A stretch of 64,000 nucleotides of DNA from assembly GCA_030824515.1 (NCBI GenBank), contig JAVBXN010000023.1:37192-101191 (forward strand), read 5' to 3'. Positions 9,608 through 19,876 of this stretch are shown here, in pieces. Each line of letters opens with the position of its first letter. The first letter of the stretch is position 1. The DNA comes from Pelobacter sp. Lineage in GTDB: Bacteria; Desulfobacterota; Desulfuromonadia; Geobacterales; Pseudopelobacteraceae. The position numbers were made by a program, and so were the translations under genes. The notes under the pieces were generated by a model. The model did not search any database. It saw only the letters and a list, made by a program, of their open reading frames with translations, and was not told the DNA's origin.

Positions 9608-10862
9608 ATCTGAGCGCCTCGGCCGGCAGCATGCGCGAGGCCTGCCATGCCGGATAAAGTGTCGCCAAAAACGAAATCAGCACGGCGGTCACGGAGATCA
9701 GAATTACATCGGACTGCACAACCAGCGAAGGGAAGTGATCCAGGTAGTAGATGTCCTTGCTGAAAAAGTTCTGGCCGGTGACTTTCTGGATTGTGTTGAC
9801 GATCGGTTCCAGGTTAAGTGCGATCAGCAGGCCGGAGGCAACGCCGAGGATGGTGCCGATGATGCCGATGATCAAACCTTCAAGTACGAATATCTTCATG
9901 ATGCTGGTCCCGGTAGCGCCCATGGACTTTAGAATGGCAATATCCCTGGTTTTTTCCATCACAACCATGAAGAGGGTCGAAGCAATGCCGAAAGCCGCCA
10001 CCAGAACGATCAGTGTCAGAATTATGAACATGACTATCTTTTCGGTTTTAAGCGCAAACAGGATGTTCTTGTTCATCTGCATCCAGTCGCGGGCATAAAA
10101 ACCGGTGCCCATTTCGCGGTTGATGGTGCGGGACAGTTCGCCGGTATTGTAAACATCCTTGACCTTGAGTTGAATGCCGGTAACCGTATCGCCCAGGTCG
10201 AAAAAACTCTGGGCGTGCCCCAGGCTGACATAGGCCAGGGTCGAGTCATACTCGAACATGCCGGTGTTGAAAATGCCGACGACCTTGAAGGGTTTCATTC
10301 TGGGCATCATGCCAAGCGGCGTGATGTTGCCCATCGGCGAGATCACGTTGACCTTGTCACCCAGGAACAGGTTGAGATGTTTGGCCAGCTCTTTCCCCAC
10401 CATCAGCCCTGGTGTCGCATCCGCGCCTTCACCCATGCTGGGATCGAGCCGATCGACACTTCCCTCAACCACCGACTTGCTGAGTCTTGTTACCTGGCGA
10501 TCGGTGGCGACATCGATCCCCCTCAATACCACACCGGATACGTTCTTGCCGGAAGATAGCATAACCTGGTTGTAAATAAAAGGTGTAGCGGCCTCAACTC
10601 CCTCGAAACCCTTCAGCTTGTCCATGACGGAGTTATAGTTTTCCATCGGGGAACCACTGCGAATCACGACTATATGGGCATTGGTGCCGAGTATTTTTTC
10701 TTTCAGATCGTCTTCAAAGCCGGTCATGACAGCCAACACTACGATCAGTGCCATGACTCCCAGTGTAACGCCGGCTGTGGATATGAAAGTAATGATTGAA
10801 ATGAAAGTCGATTTGCGCTTGGCTTTCAGGTAGCGCAATCCAATAAAAAGCTCGAATGGCAT
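9600..10862 (-). CDS. lolC: Lipoprotein-releasing ABC transporter permease (LolC/LolE/LolF type)
   Basis: Membrane subunit partnered with LolD. 420 residues: N-terminal membrane helix ([20 protein letters not shown], about 22-41), a large periplasmic MacB-like domain (about 50-260), and a C-terminal FtsX domain with three helices, ending in [12 protein letters not shown]. Only one permease gene is present beside lolD, which suggests a homodimer (often named LolF) instead of the separate LolC and LolE of enterobacteria. It begins 3 bases after the lysS stop. Confidence 0.9.
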   Translation of the reverse strand: MPFELFIGLRYLKAKRKSTFISIITFISTAGVTLGVMALIVVLAVMTGFEDDLKEKILGTNAHIVVIRSGSPMENYNSVMDKLKGFEGVEAATPFIYNQVMLSSGKNVSGVVLRGIDVATDRQVTRLSKSVVEGSVDRLDPSMGEGADATPGLMVGKELAKHLNLFLGDKVNVISPMGNITPLGMMPRMKPFKVVGIFNTGMFEYDSTLAYVSLGHAQSFFDLGDTVTGIQLKVKDVYNTGELSRTINREMGTGFYARDWMQMNKNILFALKTEKIVMFIILTLIVLVAAFGIASTLFMVVMEKTRDIAILKSMGATGTSIMKIFVLEGLIIGIIGTILGVASGLLIALNLEPIVNTIQKVTGQNFFSKDIYYLDHFPSLVVQSDVILISVTAVLISFLATLYPAWQASRMLPAEALRYE

Positions 10863-10865
10863 CAG

Positions 10866-12344
10866 TTATTTTGTTTCCTTGCGCAGTTGCGGGAAAAGTA
10901 TCACATCGCGAATCGAGGGCGAGTCCGTCAGAAGCATAACCAGGCGATCGATGCCGATGCCTTCGCCGGCGGTTGGCGGCAGGCCGTACTCCAGAGCACG
11001 GACATAATCCTCATCCATGTAGTGGGCTTCTTCGTCGCCCTTGTCCTTCTCCGCTACCTGTGCCAGGAAGCGCTCCTTCTGGTCGATCGGATCGTTCAGC
11101 TCCGAAAAGGCGTTGGCAATTTCGCGGCCGGCAATGATCAGTTCGAAGCGGTCTACAATATCCGGGTTCTGGTCGTTCTTGCGTGACAGTGGCGAAACCT
11201 CGGTTGGGTAGGCGGTGATAAAGGTCGGCTGGATCAGTTTGTGCTCGGCAACCTCTTCAAATATTTCCATTACCAGTTTGCCGTAGCCGATGTCATCGGG
11301 AAGGTCCAGGCCAATGCTGCGGGCGTAGGCCAGCGCCAGATCCCGGTCATCCAGATGTTTGGCTTCGACATCACCGTACTCCAGGATCGCTTCACGCACG
11401 GTAAGGCGCTTCCAGGGACGCTGGAAGCTTATTTCAAGCCCCTGGTTGGTGAAATCCAGGGCTCCCAGCAGTTCCTGGGCGATGTGGCAGAACAACTCTT
11501 CGGTAAGGTCCATCAGGTCTTCATAGGTGGCATAGGCCTGATAGAACTCCATCATCGTGAATTCCGGGTTGTGGCGTACGGAAATCCCCTCATTGCGGAA
11601 ATTGCGGTTGATCTCGAAAACGCGTTCCAGGCCGCCGACCACCAGGCGCTTCAGGTAGAGTTCCGGAGCAATCCGCAGGTAGAGTTCCATGTCCAGCGCG
11701 TTATGGTGGGTGACGAATGGGCGTGCCGTCGCGCCGCCGGGAATCTGGTGCATCATCGGTGTTTCGACTTCGAGGAAATCACGATTGACCATGAACGCGC
11801 GAATCAGGTTTACGATCCGAGAACGCTTGATGAATATCTCGCGGGCATCCGGGTTCACGATCAGGTCCACATAGCGCTGGCGATAGCGGGTTTCCACGTC
11901 AGTCAGCCCATGGAACTTCTCCGGCAACGGAAGCAGGGACTTGACCAGCAGCCTGATGGAACGGGCATGCAGCGACAGTTCGCCGGTCTTGGTGCGGAAC
12001 GGATACCCCTCGGCGCCCACGATGTCGCCGATGTCGAACGATTCGAAAGCGGCAAACGCCTCGTCTCCGATTTCGTCTTTCTTGACATACAGCTGAACCC
12101 GCCCCTTGCGGTCCTGGAGCTGGATGAAAGCCGCCTTGCCGAACGAACGCCTTGCCAGGATGCGCCCCGCAACTACAAATATTTCATCGCTGGCGTCTAT
12201 CTGCTGCTTGTCTCCGTAGGCATTCAGAATATCGGCCGAGGTGTGCAGCGGCCTAAAGTCGTTGGGGTATGGATTTATTCCCGCTTCCCAGAGCGCATCG
12301 ACCTTGCGTCGGCGCTGAAGCAGCAGTTCGCTTAATTCTTCCAT
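10866..12344 (-). CDS. lysS: Lysine--tRNA ligase (class II)
   Basis: Charges tRNA-Lys with lysine in the cytoplasm. 492 residues: OB-fold anticodon-binding domain (about 55-160, [16 protein letters not shown]), then the class II catalytic domain with motif 2 [20 protein letters not shown] and motif 3 [12 protein letters not shown] near the end. It is the first gene of the long envelope operon; GAGGACGAG lies upstream of the ATG. The 103 bases between it and the NHL gene upstream are too short to hold another gene. Confidence 0.97.
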   Translation of the reverse strand: MEELSELLLQRRRKVDALWEAGINPYPNDFRPLHTSADILNAYGDKQQIDASDEIFVVAGRILARRSFGKAAFIQLQDRKGRVQLYVKKDEIGDEAFAAFESFDIGDIVGAEGYPFRTKTGELSLHARSIRLLVKSLLPLPEKFHGLTDVETRYRQRYVDLIVNPDAREIFIKRSRIVNLIRAFMVNRDFLEVETPMMHQIPGGATARPFVTHHNALDMELYLRIAPELYLKRLVVGGLERVFEINRNFRNEGISVRHNPEFTMMEFYQAYATYEDLMDLTEELFCHIAQELLGALDFTNQGLEISFQRPWKRLTVREAILEYGDVEAKHLDDRDLALAYARSIGLDLPDDIGYGKLVMEIFEEVAEHKLIQPTFITAYPTEVSPLSRKNDQNPDIVDRFELIIAGREIANAFSELNDPIDQKERFLAQVAEKDKGDEEAHYMDEDYVRALEYGLPPTAGEGIGIDRLVMLLTDSPSIRDVILFPQLRKETK

Positions 12345-12447
12345 GAATTGTCTCGTCCTCGTTTGCTGTGATTGGCTATATGCATAAACTGTAAAATTAT
12401 CTTTGAATTACCTGTCCGTCAAGAGAAATCGGGGCAGGACAATTCTC

Positions 12448-13602
12448 CTATTTGATCCTGACAATGCTGTTTGTGGTGCGGTTGGTTATGAACAGGCCAG
12501 AGCCGTTGGTGCTGACACCGATCGGGGTGTTGAGTCCGTTCGAGATTGTTGATGTGACGAATGTTCCGGTGGTCAGCTCTATCCTGCGCACCATACCCAT
12601 GAAGGTGTCGGTGACGTAAAGGTTGACGCCATCGGTGGCGATGCCGTTCGGCTGATAGAAGAGGGAGACGCCTCTGGTGCCGTCGGTTGTGCCGGCCTGG
12701 CCGGCGACGCCGGCGATGGTATCCACCTTGCCGGTGGCAAGCGAAATCCTGCGGACCGTCCTGTTGCCGAAGTCGGTGACATACAGATTGTGTCCATCAG
12801 AGGTAATGCGTGCCGGCTGGTTGAAGCGTGCCGTCTTCCTGTCCCCGTCAACGCTGCCCGATTCGCCTGGGTAGCCGGCCAGCGTCGTGACCTTGCCGTC
12901 AGCGGTGTCGATCATGCGGATAGTGTGATTGAGTGTATCTGCGACAAAAACAAATCCGGCGGATACAGTAACGCCGCTGGGCTGGCTGAAACTGGCGACC
13001 ACGTTTAGTGATGTATCGCTTAGAGATGTATAGGTGTCGTCACCACCTGCGGTGCCAGCGATGCCGGCCAGCACCGTGGTTCTGCCGCTGGCTTCAATTT
13101 TCCTGATGACTTGGTTGCCGGTGTCGGCGACATAGAGGTTTGATCCATCGGAGGCGATCGCAGTCGGGTAGTTGAATGCGGCTGTCTGCGGTCTGGCGAT
13201 GGCGCTAGTGCTGTTGGCAAATCCTGCGTATCCCGTGCCGGCGTATTTTGTTACAACTCCGTCGGCAGCTATTCTGACGATATTATGAGATACGTAGTTC
13301 ACAACGTACTGGTTTCCGGCTCCGTCCGTAGTCACCGCGATCGGGCCACTGAATGCAGCTCCACTTACGTTTCTGAAAGCTGGAGTGGTGACTGTTGAAA
13401 AATTCTGATGTTTGGATGCGAAGGGCCCCTTTTGCACATTGCCACCGAGCAGGGACATGCTTGCGGTTGAAAATAACGTGAAAGACGTGCTGTACACCGG
13501 CTTGGCCTTGCTGGCGGCTGTCGTGCTGCTGCTGCCACCGCCGCAACCGGCAGCGACTGCCATGCAAACTATGATGCATACGGTTATTGTCAGTCTGCCC
13601 AT
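12448..13602 (-). CDS. NHL-repeat lipoprotein, predicted six-bladed beta-propeller
   Basis: 384 residues. Seen: a lipoprotein signal with lipobox VAAGC (Cys about 20), a Ser/Thr-rich linker, then six NHL-type repeats, each with a core such as GSNLYVADTGNQVIRKI followed by a TTVLAG-like turn and an FNYPTAIASDG-like entry. NHL repeats build beta-propellers used for binding; the ligand is unknown. GAAGGAG precedes the ATG. A larger relative with the same repeat type lies at 51307-53478. Whether it is transcribed alone or through rne is not clear; 158 bases separate it from the end of rne. Confidence 0.75.
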   Translation of the reverse strand: MGRLTITVCIIVCMAVAAGCGGGSSSTTAASKAKPVYSTSFTLFSTASMSLLGGNVQKGPFASKHQNFSTVTTPAFRNVSGAAFSGPIAVTTDGAGNQYVVNYVSHNIVRIAADGVVTKYAGTGYAGFANSTSAIARPQTAAFNYPTAIASDGSNLYVADTGNQVIRKIEASGRTTVLAGIAGTAGGDDTYTSLSDTSLNVVASFSQPSGVTVSAGFVFVADTLNHTIRMIDTADGKVTTLAGYPGESGSVDGDRKTARFNQPARITSDGHNLYVTDFGNRTVRRISLATGKVDTIAGVAGQAGTTDGTRGVSLFYQPNGIATDGVNLYVTDTFMGMVRRIELTTGTFVTSTISNGLNTPIGVSTNGSGLFITNRTTNSIVRIK

Positions 13603-13760
13603 AAATATATCTCCTTCAATCGTGTTAGGTTGGCTACGGCCGTTACCGAGCGATGTTTTTCAACTGCCGGAAAGAACGGCCATGCCCCGACTCAGCGGCT
13701 GTTAACCGCAAGATCTCAGGGCATGATCGATGTTGCCTGCCGGATGGACCGGCGCAGTCG

Positions 13761-15983
13761 TCAAGTTGCTGCCGGAGCTTTTTTGCGGGGGCGTGGCGCC
13801 CGCTTCGGTTTCTCTGCAATCGTCTCGACCACTTCGGCCACCGTCTCGGCAGCTTTTTTTGCCGGTGCGCGCCGCGCCTTTTTTGCCGGTGGCGGCACGA
13901 CTTCAATCGTTTCGACCGCCGCTTCCTGGATGGCCGCAATCGGTTCCCCAGTGGAGCCGGTCTCTTTTTTCTTGCGGGGCGCCCTGGCGCGCTTGGGCTT
14001 TTTCGCCACTGCCGGCTCGTCGTCTGCAGCTTGCGACGGTTCGGCTGCCGCCGGTTCCGGCTCGGGCAGTTCAACCGTGTCCACGGCTTCTGTCGCGGTT
14101 TCGGCCTCTGTTTCCTTGTGCCCCTTGCGGCTGCGGCGGCGTTTGCGCTTTTTGGGTTTGGCTCCGGCTTCGCTTTCAACCGCGGCTGTGTCAATTTCGG
14201 TTTCGGCCGGTGCTTCCGCGGCGTCCGGAACCGGGGCATTCAGTTCTTCAGAATCAGTTGCTTCTGCAGTCTCAGAGGCGGCTTCCATATGGCCGGTCTC
14301 GGCGCCGTGCTTCTTCTTCTTGCGCCGCCGTTTGCGCTTTTTGGCGCCTTCCGTCGCAGCATTCTCCTCGGCCGGTTGCTCATCATCGGCAGCAGTGTCA
14401 ACGCTGATCTTTATCGGAACAGCCGCAACCGGGATGGTGTCGATTTCGATCTCACCCTTGACACTATCTTCAGGGCGGGGCTTCTCGCGTTTGACGGTTT
14501 CAAGCTCCAGCTGGTTCAACAGGAACGAGGTCTTGCCCTTGACGGTGACTTCGATGTCGTAATCATCCTCGATCTGGCTCAGCTCACGCTTCTTGCGGTT
14601 CAGCAGGTAGTAGGCCACTTCCAGCGGCAGGCCGCCATGTACCTCGGCGATGTTGCCCTTGGCGGCGGCGCCGTGCACTTTGCGCAGGAAGGATAGCGCC
14701 ATTGCCTCGACCGACTTGACCTTGCCGCGCCCTTCGCAGTGCGGGCAGGCCAGGTGGATGGCATCGTTCAGTGTCTTGGCGATGCGCTGGCGCGACATCT
14801 CCAGCATGCCGAAATCCGAGATGCGGCCGAGATTGACGCGGGCCTTGTCCATCTTGAGCGCCTGCTTGAGTACTTTCTCCACTTCCTGGTTATGCTTCCT
14901 GTCGCGCATGTCGATGAAGTCGATCACGATCAGGCCGCCCAGGTCGCGCAGTCGCAGCTGTCTGGCCACCTCTTCCGCGGCCTCCATGTTGGTCTTGAAG
15001 GCGGTATCTTCAATGCCCCGTTCGCCGCTGGACTTGCCCGAGTTCACATCGATCGAAACCAGCGCTTCGGTCGGTTCGATGATCAGGGAACCGCCTGATG
15101 GCAGCGTCACCCGCTTCTCGTAAATCTGGTCGATCTGCTCCTCAAGCTGGAAACGGGAGAAGATCGGGCGTTTCTCCTTGTGCAGCTTGACCAGCTTTTC
15201 GCAGGTCGGCATGTTTTCACGGAAGAAAGCCTTGGCCTCGTTGACCGCATCCTTGCTGTCAACCAGCACTTCATCGATATCATCCGAAAAATAGTCACGG
15301 ATGAACCTGATGATCAGGCCGCTGTCGCGATAGACCTCGCCGGCGCCGTTGATTTCAGTCGCGCTCTGCTTGATGCCCTCGTACATGCCCACCAGGCTGT
15401 CCAGATCCTTCTGCAGCTCTTCGGGTGTGCGGCCAACCGCCTCGGTGCGGATGATGTAGCCGATCCCCTCGGGGATATTCATTCCGGCTACGATCTCCTT
15501 CAGCCTCTTGCGGGCGCCTTCCTGCTCGACCTTGCGGGAGATGCCGCTGGAGTCGCTGCCGGGCATGATCACCATGTAGCGTCCCGGCATTGACACGTAG
15601 GTAGTCAGCGCCGCACCCTTGTTGTCACGCTCGTCCTTTTCAACCTGCACCAGCAGTTCCTGTCCGCGCCTCAGCACTTCCTGGATCCGTGGCCGCCGCT
15701 TGCGCTGGTCTTCGGGCACGTCGTCACGCCACTGCCAGAAATCGGGGTGCAGTTCACCCATCTGCAGAAAACCGGGCTTGGCGCGGCCAATATCGATGAA
15801 AGCTGCCTGCAGGCCGGGTTCGACCCGCAGCACGACTCCCTTGTAGATGTTGCCCTTGGTCTGTTCCTTGCCGCTGATTTCTATATTCAGCTCCATCAGC
15901 CGGCCGTCATGGACGATGGCAACGCGGGCTTCTTCAGGATGCATGACGTTAATCAGCATCTTTTTACTTATGGTCTTACTCAT
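13761..15983 (-). CDS. rng: Ribonuclease E/G family endoribonuclease with basic-acidic C-terminal extension
   Basis: Endoribonuclease of mRNA decay and rRNA processing. 740 residues: S1 RNA-binding domain (about 40-125), 5'-sensor and RNase H-like region, catalytic metal aspartates D312 (VSIDVNSGKSSGERG) and D355 (IVIDFIDMRDR), and the zinc-link CPHC at 413-416. From about 520 to the end the protein is low-complexity: runs of Lys/Arg (KKRKRRRKKKK) alternate with Glu/Ala-rich stretches. That tail is like the unstructured RNase E scaffold region but not alignable to it by eye. The core resembles RNase G as much as RNase E, so the symbol is tentative. Confidence 0.9.
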   Translation of the reverse strand: MSKTISKKMLINVMHPEEARVAIVHDGRLMELNIEISGKEQTKGNIYKGVVLRVEPGLQAAFIDIGRAKPGFLQMGELHPDFWQWRDDVPEDQRKRRPRIQEVLRRGQELLVQVEKDERDNKGAALTTYVSMPGRYMVIMPGSDSSGISRKVEQEGARKRLKEIVAGMNIPEGIGYIIRTEAVGRTPEELQKDLDSLVGMYEGIKQSATEINGAGEVYRDSGLIIRFIRDYFSDDIDEVLVDSKDAVNEAKAFFRENMPTCEKLVKLHKEKRPIFSRFQLEEQIDQIYEKRVTLPSGGSLIIEPTEALVSIDVNSGKSSGERGIEDTAFKTNMEAAEEVARQLRLRDLGGLIVIDFIDMRDRKHNQEVEKVLKQALKMDKARVNLGRISDFGMLEMSRQRIAKTLNDAIHLACPHCEGRGKVKSVEAMALSFLRKVHGAAAKGNIAEVHGGLPLEVAYYLLNRKKRELSQIEDDYDIEVTVKGKTSFLLNQLELETVKREKPRPEDSVKGEIEIDTIPVAAVPIKISVDTAADDEQPAEENAATEGAKKRKRRRKKKKHGAETGHMEAASETAEATDSEELNAPVPDAAEAPAETEIDTAAVESEAGAKPKKRKRRRSRKGHKETEAETATEAVDTVELPEPEPAAAEPSQAADDEPAVAKKPKRARAPRKKKETGSTGEPIAAIQEAAVETIEVVPPPAKKARRAPAKKAAETVAEVVETIAEKPKRAPRPRKKAPAAT

Positions 15984-16064
15984 TCATTGTAACCTTTCGG
16001 ATGGGGGCGCTCCTGATGCTGTATTCAAAACCTGAGGATTATATATGTTTTAACGTTGAAAGCA

Positions 16065-16101
16065 AAGAAAAAGGCGGCACCGGTTTCCCGGTACCGCCTT
16101 G
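16065..16101 (-). terminator. Rho-independent terminator after hppA
   Basis: Inverted repeat with 13-base arms (AAGGCGGTACCGG in the minus-strand transcript) around a TTTC/GAAA loop at 16071-16100, one G-U pair, followed on the minus strand by TTTTTC. It lies 22 bases beyond the hppA stop. Confidence 0.85.
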
Positions 16102-16122
16102 AGTGGCTATCTGGCAGTCTAA

Positions 16123-18192
16123 TTACATCATTTTTGCCAAAAGCGGAACGATCAGCAGTGAAACGATGTTGATGATCTTGATCATCGGGTTGACGGCCGG
16201 TCCGGCCGTATCCTTGTAGGGGTCGCCAACCGTGTCGCCGGTAACCGCGGCCTTGTGGGCCTCGCCACCCTTGCCGCCGTGGTGGCCGTCTTCGATGTAC
16301 TTCTTGGCGTTATCCCAGGCGCCGCCGCCGGTGGTCATCGAGATGGCCACGAAGATACCGGTGACGATCGTGCCGACGATCACGCCGCCCAGGGCTTTGG
16401 GGCCCAGGGTGAAGCCGACGATGACCGGAGCCAGGATCGGGATCAGGCCGGGGATGACCATTTCTTTGAGTGCGGTCTTGGTGACGATGTCAACGCAGGC
16501 AGCGTAATCCGGCTTGCCGGTGCCTTCCATGATGCCCTTGATCTCGCGGAACTGGCGACGGACTTCGACAACAACCGCGCCGCCGGCCTTGCCGACCGCT
16601 TCCATGCACTGTGCGGCGAAGTAGTAGGGCAGCATGCCGCCGATGAACAGGCCGACGATGATGTAGGGGTCGGAGAGGTCGAACTTGATGATCTCTTTGC
16701 CGGCCAGTTGCAGCGCGTGGTTCAATTCGTCAACGTAGGAGGTGAAGAGGATAACGGCGGCCAGGCCGGCCGAGCCGATGGCATAACCCTTGGTAACGGC
16801 TTTGGTGGTGTTGCCGACCGCGTCCAGCGGATCGGTTACGGCGCGAACCGAGTCGTCCAGTTCGGCCATTTCGGCAATGCCGCCGGCGTTGTCGGTGATC
16901 GGTCCGTAGGCGTCCATTGCAACCACGATACCGGTCAGTGACAGCATCGAAACGGCCGCGATGGCGATGCCGTAGACTCCGGCGCACTGGAAGGCGACCA
17001 CGATTCCGGCAGCAATTACGATAACCGGGGCAGCTGTTGACTTCATCGAGATGCCCAGGCCGGCGATGACGTTGGTGCCGTGTCCGGTGGTGGATGCTTC
17101 GGCAATATGCTTGACCGGAGCGTATTCAGTAGAGGTGTAGTACTCCGTAATCCAGAAGATGGCGCCGGTAACGACCAGGCCGACAATGGCGGAGATGAAG
17201 ATGTTCATGGCGCTGAAATTCTGGCCGGCGGCGTTGGTCAGGCCGGTCGGGAACATCTGGACCGTGACGAAGTAAAAGGCGATGCAGGCCAGTACGCCCG
17301 AAACGATCAGACCCTTGTAAAGGGCGGTCATGATCTTGCCACTGGCGCCCAGTTTGACAAAGTAGGTACCGATGATCGAGGTGATGATCGAGATGCCACC
17401 CAGAATCAACGGATAGCTGACCGAGGCAGGACTGCTGGTGAACGTGATGGCGCCCAGCAACATGGCGGCGATCAGAGTCACGGCATAGGTCTCGAACAGG
17501 TCGGCGGCCATGCCGGCGCAGTCGCCGACGTTGTCGCCAACGTTGTCGGCAATAACGGCCGGGTTACGGGGGTCGTCCTCGGGGATGCCGGCTTCGACCT
17601 TGCCGACCAGGTCGGCGCCTACGTCAGCGCCCTTGGTGAAGATACCGCCGCCCAGACGGGCAAAGATGGAAATCAGCGAACCACCGAAGCCAAGGCCTAC
17701 CAGTTGGCTGACCACGTCCTTGACAGGTGCGCCCGGCATAAGTTTCTGCAGAATCATGTAGTAGCCGGCCACACCCAGAAGGCCGAGACCAACCACCAGC
17801 ATACCGGTGATTGCGCCGCCCTTGAAGGCGACATTGAGAGCCTTGACGATGCCGCTTTTGGCGGCCTCGGTTGTACGCACATTGGCGCGAACCGAAACAA
17901 ACATGCCGATAAAACCGGTCAGACCCGAAAAGATGGCGCCAATGGCAAATCCTACGGCGGTCTTCCAGCCGAGGCTTGCAAACAGTGCGATGAACATTAC
18001 CACACCGACCACAGCGATGATTGTGTACTGGCGCTTCATGTAAGCACCGGCGCCCTCCTGGATCGCAGCGGCGATCTGCTTCATCCGGTCATTGCCCTGC
18101 GGGAGTCCCAGAATCCACTGGGCCGACACGAGACCATATGCCACGGCGGCTGCTGCGCAGACCAGGGCAAAAACTACTGCATACTGTTCCAT
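16123..18192 (-). CDS. hppA: Membrane-bound H+-translocating pyrophosphatase, K+-independent type
   Basis: Pumps protons across the inner membrane using pyrophosphate hydrolysis. 689 residues, mostly transmembrane helices. The substrate motif [20 protein letters not shown] and the Asp-rich [18 protein letters not shown] are present. In [10 protein letters not shown] the lysine and threonine occupy the two positions that in K+-dependent enzymes are Ala and Gly/Ala, so this should be K+-independent and proton-pumping. AGGAGG lies 9 bases before the ATG. Monocistronic by context: it has its own terminator and is divergent from cpoB. Confidence 0.95.
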   Translation of the reverse strand: MEQYAVVFALVCAAAAVAYGLVSAQWILGLPQGNDRMKQIAAAIQEGAGAYMKRQYTIIAVVGVVMFIALFASLGWKTAVGFAIGAIFSGLTGFIGMFVSVRANVRTTEAAKSGIVKALNVAFKGGAITGMLVVGLGLLGVAGYYMILQKLMPGAPVKDVVSQLVGLGFGGSLISIFARLGGGIFTKGADVGADLVGKVEAGIPEDDPRNPAVIADNVGDNVGDCAGMAADLFETYAVTLIAAMLLGAITFTSSPASVSYPLILGGISIITSIIGTYFVKLGASGKIMTALYKGLIVSGVLACIAFYFVTVQMFPTGLTNAAGQNFSAMNIFISAIVGLVVTGAIFWITEYYTSTEYAPVKHIAEASTTGHGTNVIAGLGISMKSTAAPVIVIAAGIVVAFQCAGVYGIAIAAVSMLSLTGIVVAMDAYGPITDNAGGIAEMAELDDSVRAVTDPLDAVGNTTKAVTKGYAIGSAGLAAVILFTSYVDELNHALQLAGKEIIKFDLSDPYIIVGLFIGGMLPYYFAAQCMEAVGKAGGAVVVEVRRQFREIKGIMEGTGKPDYAACVDIVTKTALKEMVIPGLIPILAPVIVGFTLGPKALGGVIVGTIVTGIFVAISMTTGGGAWDNAKKYIEDGHHGGKGGEAHKAAVTGDTVGDPYKDTAGPAVNPMIKIINIVSLLIVPLLAKMM

Positions 18193-18296
18193 TCTTCCAA
18201 ATCCTCCTGTTGATAATAAGTTGCTGCTGAATCGTATACGATGCTGACCGGCCTAAAAACATATGACAGTTAAAGAAATCGCTCGGCTTTGTCAAG

Positions 18297-18319
18297 TGTT
18301 ATCTCCTGATTAGATAACA
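18297..18319. promoter_or_regulatory. Palindrome between hppA and cpoB, possible operator
   Basis: Perfect 8-base arms TGTTATCT and AGATAACA around a 7-base spacer, lying in the divergent intergenic region, next to a TTGACA on the minus strand (18290-18295) and 8 bases upstream of the cpoB -35 box. No U-tract follows on either strand, so a protein-binding site fits better than a terminator. The regulator is unknown. Confidence 0.4.
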
Positions 18320-18327
18320 GTGCGCGC

Positions 18328-18356
18328 TTGTCAAGCGGTGACGGTCATGCTATAAG
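18328..18356 (+). promoter_or_regulatory. Sigma-70-type promoter of the cpoB-like gene
   Basis: TTGTCA at 18328-18333 and TATAAG at 18351-18356, spaced by 17 bases, 30 bases upstream of the ATG at 18387. Confidence 0.6.
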
Positions 18357-18386
18357 CATAGCGAATCATTATGAGAGAAGGAGAGG

Positions 18387-19235
18387 ATGATGATAAAAAT
18401 TAAACATGTCGCTCCGCTGGTTTGCCTGTTATGTCTGTCCGGTTGTGCCTCCCAGGGCGCACTGGATAATGTTCGCAATGATATAGACTCCATCAAGACC
18501 CGCATGTACACGGTTGATCGCGATCTGGCTGCGGTCCGCGAGGAGACCAAGCTCAGCGTCGTCTCCATCGAGAAGGGATTTAAGTCGGATGTGACCGCGG
18601 TGCGCAAAATGTCCGCCGACACCATGGCGACTATTGACAGCACAAAGAGCGAACTGCGGGCGTTGAACGGCAAGCTGGACGATGTATTCGTTGCCCTGAA
18701 AAAGCCGGAAGAGGATTTGACCCGTTACCGGGAAGATGCCGACAAGCGGATCATTGCCCTTGAAGATCGGATTATGAAGCAACAAGCGTCTATTGACGAT
18801 CTGACAAAGAAATTTGCCGAGATGCTTCAGGCCAGGAAAGCTGAATCCGCGGCAACGCCGCTTACGCCTGATGCACTTTACACGAAAGGGCTTGAGACGT
18901 TAAAAGGGGGAGACATGCCGGGCGCTCGTGAGCTGTTCGCCAAATTCCTCGAACAGAACCCGCAGCACGAACTGGCGGCCAATGCCCATTTCTGGATCGG
19001 CGAGACCCACTATAATGAAAAGAGCTATGAACCTGCGATCCTGGCCTACCAGGAGGTGATCAAGAACTACCCCGGCAAGGAAAAAGTTGCCGCCGCCATG
19101 CTCAAACAGGCGATGGCCTTCAATGCGATCAACGATACCAAGAGCGCCAAATACGTCTTGAAAAAACTGCTCGAAGCACTTCCGAAAAGCGAAGAGGCCA
19201 AAAAAGCCAAGGTCATGCTGAAAGAGATCAAATAG
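18387..19235 (+). CDS. CpoB/YbgF-like lipoprotein (coiled coil plus TPR)
   Basis: 282 residues. A lipoprotein signal with lipobox LSGC (Cys about 20), a long heptad-rich coiled coil (about 30-145), then TPR repeats (about 160-280) with the YbgF motifs AHFWIGETHYNEKSYEPAILAYQEVIKNYP. CpoB works with Tol-Pal in coordinating cell-wall synthesis and outer-membrane constriction. Here no tol or pal gene is adjacent, and the lipid anchor is unlike E. coli CpoB, which is a soluble periplasmic protein. Its own promoter and a terminator at 19269-19299 suggest a single-gene unit. Confidence 0.8.
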   Translation: MMIKIKHVAPLVCLLCLSGCASQGALDNVRNDIDSIKTRMYTVDRDLAAVREETKLSVVSIEKGFKSDVTAVRKMSADTMATIDSTKSELRALNGKLDDVFVALKKPEEDLTRYREDADKRIIALEDRIMKQQASIDDLTKKFAEMLQARKAESAATPLTPDALYTKGLETLKGGDMPGARELFAKFLEQNPQHELAANAHFWIGETHYNEKSYEPAILAYQEVIKNYPGKEKVAAAMLKQAMAFNAINDTKSAKYVLKKLLEALPKSEEAKKAKVMLKEIK

Positions 19236-19267
19236 TTCAGTGTCAAATTGATTTGTAAATCACAATC

Positions 19268-19304
19268 AAAGGGGCGCTCTCCCGGCGGAGACGCCCCTTC
19301 TTTA
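19268..19304 (+). terminator. Rho-independent terminator after the cpoB-like gene
   Basis: AAGGGGCG arm and CGCCCCTT arm with an inner CTC/GAG extension (one bulge) at 19269-19299, then TCTTTAT. Nearly the same hairpin recurs at 21506-21538. Confidence 0.8.
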
Positions 19305-19501
19305 TATCCGGAACCTGGTTTGTAATTTTCAATTACAAATTTTTATCGGTACGGTTTTCTGCCTTGACTAAATCACTACTATTAATTACGTTACCGCTAC
19401 AATAAATGCGGGTTAATCGGGATAGCTTCGTTTCGGGCTTTTTTATGTAATATGTTGAACTGGTTGCGCTTTAATAAAATGCGGAAGGTTGGGCATCTCG
19501 T

Positions 19502-19873
19502 ATGATCAGAACAATCCTGCTTGTTGATGATTCACCCATTTCCAGAAGGATGATGAAGAGTTGCATTCCCAAAGACCGTGGTTACGAAATCCACGAGGCC
19601 GGCGACGGCCTGGCGGGATTTGAAGCTTATAAAGCTAACCAGCCTGACGTAACCTTCATGGATCTGACGATGCCTGTGATGGACGGGTCCGAGTCCACCG
19701 CCAAAATCAGGGAGTTCGATCCCAATGCGGTCGTCATCGTCTGCACGGCCGACATTCAGATCAAGTCCATCACAAATGTGCTGGATCTGGGAGCCTTGAT
19801 GGTCATGAAAAAGCCCCCTTCAAAAGAAGCCGTCGAAGACGCGCTTTCAAAAGCCGCAGAGCTGATCGGATAG
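19502..19873 (+). CDS. Single-domain CheY-like response regulator
   Basis: 123 residues, one receiver domain only. Acidic pair DD at 9-10 (LLVDDSPIS), phospho-acceptor D54 (VTFMDLTMPVMDG), a conserved T/A switch position in VCTAD and the lysine in VMKKPPS. No output domain, so it must act by protein contact. It lies 3 bases before a CheC gene, which in turn overlaps a diguanylate cyclase gene; the likely circuit is that CheC dephosphorylates this regulator, with the cyclase as one output. TTGGG-like weak ribosome-binding site upstream. Confidence 0.92.
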   Translation: MIRTILLVDDSPISRRMMKSCIPKDRGYEIHEAGDGLAGFEAYKANQPDVTFMDLTMPVMDGSESTAKIREFDPNAVVIVCTADIQIKSITNVLDLGALMVMKKPPSKEAVEDALSKAAELIG

Positions 19874-19876
19874 GCC

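Noticed and set aside
13630..14696. Several long plus-strand frames opposite the rne tail
   Set aside because: Low-complexity coding on the minus strand leaves all frames open; products are Ser/Ala/Phe-rich without structure.
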